DNA from: an uncultured Lachnospiraceae bacterium | GTDB lineage: Bacteria; Bacillota; Clostridia; Lachnospirales; Lachnospiraceae | DNA: 6,102 nucleotides | Assembly (NCBI GenBank): GCA_948438565.1 | Contig: CAOJLW010000130.1 | Coordinates: 1-6,102 of the forward strand | Direction of reading: 5' to 3' | Shown: positions 1 to 4,101 of the stretch, piece by piece | How positions within the stretch are numbered: position 1 is the stretch's first letter | Layout: each line of letters opens with the position of its first letter | Made by a program: the position numbers and the translations under genes | The notes under the pieces: generated by a model | The model's database searches: none | What the model was told of the DNA's origin: nothing | Seen by the model: only the letters and a program-made list of their open reading frames with translations

Positions 1-1
1 T

Positions 2-472
2 TCCGCGGAGTTTTTGCCTGAAAAAGAAGATCATAGCTTTCCGGAAACGCTTGCTATGATACAAAAAAGCCTGCGGGAGCAGATTACAAAAGAACATTTG
101 GAAAATGTATTTTCCTACAATGTTTCCAATGAAAAGAATCTGATTGCAAGGGCGGTTCCATTGTTTTTAAAAAATCTGGCCATGCGTTATGTGTATACCA
201 AAGCTGCCCTCGCCAATACTACCACGGTGACCAATATTGGCAATATTCATGTAGCGGAGGCGTATGCGCCGTATATCCGGCTGTTTGGGGCGTTTCTTGC
301 CATGTCGAAAGGTCAGCCTTTAAAAGGCACCATCTGTTCCTACGGAGATAAGCTGGTATTTACATTTAGTTCCGTGCTTTTGGATACTTCGGTACAGCGG
401 AGTTTTTTTCGCAAGCTGGCTGAGGATGGAGTTGCTGTTTCGATAGAGAGTAATGGGGTATATTATGAGTAG
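2..472 (+). CDS. Alcohol acetyltransferase-like acyltransferase, C-terminal part (5' end outside window)
   Basis: The reading frame is open from the left edge (base 2) to a TAG at 470-472, giving 156 residues. The TTG at 14 is not a convincing start, because the frame continues upstream and no N-terminal part of the fold is present, so this is a gene cut by the window. The text resembles the C-terminal half of the alcohol acetyltransferase / condensation-like (CoA-dependent acyltransferase) fold. It shows a 'TNIGNIHV' strand followed by 'AYAPYI', then 'SYGDKLVFTFSS' and the closing 'FFRKLAEDGVAVSIESNG', which matches the usual end of these proteins. Such enzymes transfer an acyl group from a CoA or carrier donor to a hydroxyl or amine. 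The catalytic HHxxxD motif would lie in the missing N-terminal part, so activity cannot be judged. The end overlaps the next gene by 8 bases, which implies co-transcription and probable translational coupling. The fold call is fairly sure; the substrate is unknown. Confidence 0.7.
   Translation, partial: SAEFLPEKEDHSFPETLAMIQKSLREQITKEHLENVFSYNVSNEKNLIARAVPLFLKNLAMRYVYTKAALANTTTVTNIGNIHVAEAYAPYIRLFGAFLAMSKGQPLKGTICSYGDKLVFTFSSVLLDTSVQRSFFRKLAEDGVAVSIESNGVYYE
455..458 (+). promoter_or_regulatory. Ribosome-binding site that decides the start of the zinc-ribbon membrane protein
   Basis: GGGG lies six bases before the ATG at 465. The alternative in-frame ATG at 453 has only GAGAG two bases upstream, which is too close to work well. 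The start at 465 also places the first cysteine pair four residues from the N terminus, as is usual for short zinc ribbons. The site lies inside the end of the upstream acyltransferase gene, so ribosomes finishing that gene could restart here. Confidence 0.5.
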
Positions 473-1133
473 ATGCAGACAATGTAATCTGGAATTATTG
501 GACAATTCACAGATATGCCCGTTGTGCAAATGTGTCATTGCGTGGGATGGGCAGGTGGAAAATGCGTATCCCGATATCCGTTTTCGCGCAAGAAAACTGA
601 ATCTGGTGGTTCGTATTTTTTTATTTGCTTCTATTTTGGCGGAAGCGTTGTTCGTTTATTTAAACCTGACCTATTATCCGCAGATCCAGTGGAGTGTGAT
701 AACAGGCGCAGGTTTTGCGTATTTATATTTTATAGCGAGGTTTGCCGTGCTCAATGATAATGCGGGTTATCGGGCCAAATTTCTGACATTGACGTTTCTG
801 GGAATTTTATATGTCATATTAATTGATATTGTGATTGGTTACCATGGATGGTCCGTCAATTTTGTGTTACCGGCGGGACTTTTATTTGTCGATGTGTGTA
901 TCCTGGTTTTGATGTTTGTCAATCGCCGTAACTGGCAGAGTTATATTATGCTGGAATTGTCCATGATTTTTTTAAGCGCTATACCCTTGGCGTTGATATG
1001 GCTTGGCATTGTGACGGAGACGTTTGTCAGCGGCCTTGCGTTTGCCGCATCTGTGCTGTCATTTTTAGGCACGCTGATTATTGGCGACAGGCGCGCAAGG
1101 GGAGAACTAAAGAGAAGGTTTCATATAAGGTGA
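465..1133 (+). CDS. Six-helix membrane protein with N-terminal zinc ribbon (DUF6320-like)
   Basis: A 222-residue protein when started at ATG 465. Residues 1-25 form a small zinc ribbon: C4-x2-C7 and C18-x2-C21, with an extra C23. A short linker rich in charged residues follows, then six hydrophobic segments at about 47-68, 76-96, 106-126, 131-152, 160-182 and 188-206. The basic tail (DRRARGELKRRFHIR) and the N-terminal metal site both fit the cytoplasmic side. From memory it matches the clostridial family named DUF6320, which has no known function; I could not check that name. It lies between an acyltransferase (8-base overlap) and an esterase (15-base gap), so a role in presenting or moving a lipid-like or acylated substrate at the membrane is plausible, but that is inference from neighbours. 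No transporter or enzyme motif is visible in the helices. Confidence 0.75.
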   Translation: MSRCRQCNLELLDNSQICPLCKCVIAWDGQVENAYPDIRFRARKLNLVVRIFLFASILAEALFVYLNLTYYPQIQWSVITGAGFAYLYFIARFAVLNDNAGYRAKFLTLTFLGILYVILIDIVIGYHGWSVNFVLPAGLLFVDVCILVLMFVNRRNWQSYIMLELSMIFLSAIPLALIWLGIVTETFVSGLAFAASVLSFLGTLIIGDRRARGELKRRFHIR

Positions 1134-1148
1134 CAGTAAGAGGTATTT

Positions 1149-2078
1149 ATGAAGCAGAGGGATAAAAAAGAGATGGACGCCAGTGTGCAGGGGACGTTGA
1201 TTCGGGAATTGATTGCCCGTTTTACATCCGATCATCTGATAGGGAAAAAAATTAAAAACGGGGAGCTGCGCAAAAAACTGGTGGAGCCGTCCTGGAATGT
1301 GCCGGCGGGATTTACAATGACTGAGATTGAGATGGAAACGTTTACCATGGAATGGCTACAGACCAAACAGAATCATTCGGATCAAGTTCTGTTACAGCTC
1401 CATGGCGGCGGCTATGTGGGGACGATGCGCAATGCATATCGCAATTTTGCCGTTGCTTATAGTGAATTGGGAGGCGGGATGCCGATTTTAACGATTGACT
1501 ACCGCGTGGCGCCGGAGAACCCTTATCCAGCGGCTCTCGAAGACGCCGTCAATGCTTATGAGTGGCTGTTGCAACAAGGATATGCCGGAGAACAGATTTT
1601 TGTGGCCGGAGATTCGGCCGGAGGAGGTCTTGCGCTTGCGCTGACCATGTATCTGCGCGATCATGGGACGCAGCTGCCCCGCGGCATTATTGCGATGTCG
1701 CCGTGGACGGATTTGACAGCTTCCGGGGAATCCTATCAGGCCAATTATGAAAAAGACCCCTTATTTGGCAAGACGCGGGACAGCTTGATTTACAATCGGG
1801 ATTATGTCGGTCTGGAGGATCCCAGGAATCCCTATATTTCTCCGGCATTTGGAGATTTTGATGGTTTCCCTCCGATGCTGATACAGGTCGGCTCCTATGA
1901 AATGCTGTTGAGCGATGCGGAATCGGTGGCTAAAAAAGCAAAAGGGCAGGGCGTGAAGGTTCGCATTCATGTCTATGAGGGGATGTTCCATGTGTTTCAA
2001 ATGGCCATGCAGCTAATGCCGGAATCAATTCAGGCATGGAAAGAGGTCAGGAAGTTTTTGAGTCTGCTGATTTCCTAA
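1149..2078 (+). CDS. Alpha/beta hydrolase, hormone-sensitive-lipase (family IV) esterase
   Basis: A complete 309-residue protein, a usual length for the family. The ATG is preceded by AAGAGG (1138-1143) with a five-base gap. The oxyanion-hole motif HGGG is at residues 85-88. 'DYRVAPENPYPAALED' at 118-132 is typical of hormone-sensitive-lipase-like esterases. The nucleophile elbow GDSAGG is at 154-159 with Ser156 as the nucleophile. The acidic member lies in 'VGSYEMLLSDAE' (Glu251 at the place of the usual DPL aspartate, Asp256 nearby), and the histidine is His281 in 'EGMFHVF'. No signal peptide or membrane helix is seen, so it should be cytoplasmic. Family members cleave carboxyl esters of short to medium acyl chains, and some remove acetyl groups. 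Placement after an acyltransferase and a membrane protein suggests it removes or recycles an acyl group handled by them. The fold and class are secure; the substrate is unknown. Confidence 0.92.
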   Translation: MKQRDKKEMDASVQGTLIRELIARFTSDHLIGKKIKNGELRKKLVEPSWNVPAGFTMTEIEMETFTMEWLQTKQNHSDQVLLQLHGGGYVGTMRNAYRNFAVAYSELGGGMPILTIDYRVAPENPYPAALEDAVNAYEWLLQQGYAGEQIFVAGDSAGGGLALALTMYLRDHGTQLPRGIIAMSPWTDLTASGESYQANYEKDPLFGKTRDSLIYNRDYVGLEDPRNPYISPAFGDFDGFPPMLIQVGSYEMLLSDAESVAKKAKGQGVKVRIHVYEGMFHVFQMAMQLMPESIQAWKEVRKFLSLLIS

Positions 2079-2085
2079 TTTTAGG

Positions 2086-2114
2086 TTGACGTGTTTTCTT
2101 TCATTTTCTATAAT
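2086..2114 (+). promoter_or_regulatory. Sigma-A promoter for the surface protein-clpC unit
   Basis: TTGACG (-35) is at 2086-2091 and TATAAT (-10) at 2109-2114, with a 17-base, T-rich spacer. Five of six and six of six consensus positions match at ideal spacing. The start of transcription should be near the A at 2121. The promoter begins 8 bases after the hydrolase stop codon. No tandem GGTCAAA heptads (CtsR operator) and no CIRCE-type inverted repeat are seen around it, so the sequence offers no evidence for heat-shock repression here. Confidence 0.8.
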
Positions 2115-2120
2115 GTAGCC

Positions 2121-2203
2121 AGGCGCTTTTGGTTTGATATGGGGATTTTTCAGCTAAGATGGGATAAAATATGCTTATTACAATGTACAGAATGGAGGAA
2201 AAT
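2121..2203 (+). other. 5' untranslated leader of the surface protein-clpC transcript
   Basis: About 83 bases lie between the predicted transcription start and the preferred ATG. The leader is A/T-rich at its 3' end. I see no strong hairpin, no T-tract terminator and no riboswitch-like conserved core. It holds three earlier in-frame ATGs (2171, 2183, 2192), none with a good ribosome-binding site. Confidence 0.45.
2194..2198 (+). promoter_or_regulatory. Ribosome-binding site that fixes the surface-protein start at 2204
   Basis: GGAGG with a five-base gap to the ATG at 2204. The first possible ATG (2171) would add 11 residues (MLITMYRMEEN) in front of a classic signal peptide and has no comparable site. 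The start at 2204 gives 'MKSKIK' followed at once by the hydrophobic core, which is the expected shape of a Gram-positive export signal. Confidence 0.8.
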
Positions 2204-4087
2204 ATGAAAAGTAAGATAAAGATTGGGATTGCAGTCTGTATATACTGTATTTGTTTATTTGGATCCACGATTTTGGTGTCAGCGGCCGGGACGCTTTCGG
2301 TGGCGCTGTCGTCATCAACGGTAAAAGCCGGAGAGACGGTGACCGTGACCGTGTCAGCGGCGGGTGAGGATGGAGGAGAGGTCACTTCGGATTTGACGAT
2401 TACCTATGATACATCCAAATTGGAATATATCAGCAGTTCTTTAGACAACGCGACCTGGGGAAATGGAACAGTCAAAGCAAGCGGCTCTGGCATCAGTATC
2501 AAATTTAAGGCGTCAGCGTCCGGGGACGCTTATGTCAAAGCGGAAGGCGTCGCTTTGACGGCCGCTGGCGCGCATATTACGGTATCCGGCGCAGCTTCTG
2601 ACGATTCGGAGGAGAGGGAGGAGTCGGGAACGGTACAATCCGGGGACAATTCACTTTCTTCTTTAACGATTTCTCCGGGTTCCCTGACGCCGGCTTTTAA
2701 AGGAAGCGTGACCGAATATACGGCGCAGGTTGGAAGCGACGTCAATGAGGTGACCGTTACTCCGGTTACGTCCAATAGTAAGGCTACAGTCGAATCCATT
2801 ACGGGAAATAAAGACCTGGTGGAAGGCAATAATATTGTCAAGATTTTGGTGAAAGCAGAAAACGGAACCGAAGCGTCGTATAAGATTACCGTAAAAAAGG
2901 GAGGAACAACGCCGGCTTCGTCTGACAATGTGGGAAATGCCGGAAATGCGGGCAGCGCCGGCATTGCGGATATAACGGCCGACCAGATTCCGGAAAATAC
3001 GGAGGATACGCCTTCTGTTACGCCGGATGCGGATGCGATTGACATCGATGGGGTGAGTTATAAAATTTCCGGGGATTTTTCGGATGAATTAATTCCGGAA
3101 GGGTTTTCCAGGGCGGATTTTGAATATAAAGGGAAACCTTATCGGGGCGTTGTGTTTGACTCCGGGCATTTGGGGATGTATTATATGCTCAACGACGCCG
3201 GGGAAGGCCGTTTTTTTGTCTACGATGCGGATCGCGATAAATTTTATCCGTATTTGCGTCTGACAAACGGAGAGCATTTTATTATTCTGATGGTTGTGCC
3301 AAACGGAGCGATACCGCCATATAATTACCAGGAAACGGCGCTTTCTATAGAAGGGATTTCCATTGCGGCATATCAGTATGCCGGGGATCCGGATGCGGAA
3401 ATTGTAAAACCAGAATCTGGAGAAGAGGGAATGGCTCCGTCCGGTAAATCAGATTTTTATCTGATTTACGGTATGGACAATACCGGGACATCCGGCTGGT
3501 ATCAGTATGACAGCAAGCAATCGATCTATCAGCGTTTAAATGCCGAAGCTATGGCGACCGATGATTCCGGGGAGCAGTACAACGCGCTTGTCGAGTCCTA
3601 TAATGAATTAAGCGAGCGCCATAAGACCACCAAAGCAAAGGATCGGCGCTTGATAGCAGTTCTGATTTTTATATCTGTCGTGCTTGTGATTATCCTGTTA
3701 AATATGATTTTAAAATTGAGGGATGCCCGAATGGATGACGAGGATGAGGAAGAAGGATATATAAGACGTAGGCCGGTTCGAGAAAAGCGTACCAGGCCGT
3801 CCAAAAAGGTCAGGCAAACGCATCCGAAAAGAACGCACACAGGTAGGAATGCCTATCCGGTGGTAAAAGAGCCAAAGGAAAATACGGACTTTTACGATGA
3901 CGACGATGAAGATTTTATGGAAGAATTTGAAGATACGCCGACGCTGTTAAGCCGAAAACCCAGGCAAAAGGCGCAGCCGGCAAGGCCGTCCGTGCAGGAA
4001 CCGCCAAGACCGGTCGCCAAACAGCCGGAAAATAAGCTTCCGGATAACGATGACGATATAGAATTTTTAGATTTAAATGATTTATAA
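2204..4087 (+). CDS. Membrane-anchored surface protein with cohesin-like and cadherin-like domains and a charged cytoplasmic tail
   Basis: A 627-residue protein. Residues 1-28 are a signal peptide (basic MKSKIK, hydrophobic core, VSAA at the likely cleavage site). Residues 29-131 resemble a cohesin domain ('GTLSVALSSSTVKAGETV', 'LTITYDTSKLEY', 'ISIKFKA'). Residues 149-232 resemble a cadherin-like beta-sandwich ('LSSLTISPGSLTPAF' to 'ASYKITVKKG'). A Gly/Asn/Ala linker and an acidic spacer follow, then an unrecognised, aromatic-rich domain at about 279-446. A short possibly helical stretch precedes one membrane helix at 482-504. The last 123 residues should be cytoplasmic: an acidic patch, a basic Arg/Lys/Pro stretch, a second acidic patch, a Pro-rich part, and the ending EFLDLNDL. 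Basic residues just before the helix go against the positive-inside rule, though the signal peptide supports N-out. Cohesins bind dockerins, but no dockerin protein is in the window. It is followed 14 bases later by clpC and shares its promoter. The architecture is well supported; the function is unknown. Confidence 0.85.
   Translation: MKSKIKIGIAVCIYCICLFGSTILVSAAGTLSVALSSSTVKAGETVTVTVSAAGEDGGEVTSDLTITYDTSKLEYISSSLDNATWGNGTVKASGSGISIKFKASASGDAYVKAEGVALTAAGAHITVSGAASDDSEEREESGTVQSGDNSLSSLTISPGSLTPAFKGSVTEYTAQVGSDVNEVTVTPVTSNSKATVESITGNKDLVEGNNIVKILVKAENGTEASYKITVKKGGTTPASSDNVGNAGNAGSAGIADITADQIPENTEDTPSVTPDADAIDIDGVSYKISGDFSDELIPEGFSRADFEYKGKPYRGVVFDSGHLGMYYMLNDAGEGRFFVYDADRDKFYPYLRLTNGEHFIILMVVPNGAIPPYNYQETALSIEGISIAAYQYAGDPDAEIVKPESGEEGMAPSGKSDFYLIYGMDNTGTSGWYQYDSKQSIYQRLNAEAMATDDSGEQYNALVESYNELSERHKTTKAKDRRLIAVLIFISVVLVIILLNMILKLRDARMDDEDEEEGYIRRRPVREKRTRPSKKVRQTHPKRTHTGRNAYPVVKEPKENTDFYDDDDEDFMEEFEDTPTLLSRKPRQKAQPARPSVQEPPRPVAKQPENKLPDNDDDIEFLDLNDL
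2936..2962 (+). repeat. Three 9-base tandem units encoding Asn/Ser-Ala-Gly
   Basis: Three imperfect 9-base units encode NAG, NAG and SAG in the linker after the cadherin-like domain of the surface protein. This is ordinary low-complexity linker repeat material that may vary in copy number between strains by slippage. Confidence 0.6.
3444..3469. repeat. Perfect 11-bp inverted repeat with TTTT loop, inside the surface-protein gene
   Basis: GTAAATCAGAT (3444-3454) and its exact reverse complement ATCTGATTTAC (3459-3469) are separated by TTTT. In RNA this would be an 11-pair hairpin with a four-base loop. It encodes the KSDFYLIY stretch (about residues 415-422) of the surface protein. No T-tract follows it, so it does not look like a Rho-independent terminator. 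Confidence 0.75.
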
Positions 4088-4090
4088 AAA

Positions 4091-4098
4091 AAGGTGAG
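4091..4098 (+). promoter_or_regulatory. Ribosome-binding site of clpC
   Basis: AAGGTGAG matches the 3' part of the AAGGAGGTGA Shine-Dalgarno core, with a four-base gap from AGGTGA to the ATG at 4102. It lies wholly in the 14-base gap after the surface-protein stop codon, which shows clpC is translated from its own site on a shared transcript. Confidence 0.75.
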
Positions 4099-4101
4099 CA
4101 T

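Noticed and set aside
5..407. GCGGAGTTTTT occurring twice (5-15 and 397-407), considered as a direct repeat or attachment site
   Set aside because: Both copies lie inside the same coding region, nothing mobile lies between them, and a T-run 11-mer can recur by chance.
1604..1623. GGCCGGAG repeated 4 bases apart in the hydrolase gene
   Set aside because: It follows from the codons for the AGDSAGG nucleophile motif and has no separate meaning.
2074..2085. CCTAA / TTAGG inverted repeat spanning the hydrolase stop codon, considered as a terminator
   Set aside because: Only five pairs with a two-base loop; too weak, and it runs straight into the -35 element.
2468..2550. GTCAAAG sequences in the surface-protein gene, considered as CtsR heptads
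   Set aside because: They are single copies inside a coding region, not the tandem GGTCAAA pair with correct spacing, and not near a promoter.
2530..3045. 171-codon reading frame on the - strand opposite the surface-protein gene
   Set aside because: It is antisense to a clearly coding region with domain matches, has a low-complexity Ser/Val/Pro composition, and shows no recognisable motif.
4025..4043. CCGGAA / TTCCGG 6-bp hairpin with a 7-base loop near the end of the surface-protein gene, considered as a terminator before clpC
   Set aside because: The stem is short, no T-tract follows, and it lies inside the coding region about 60 bases before clpC.
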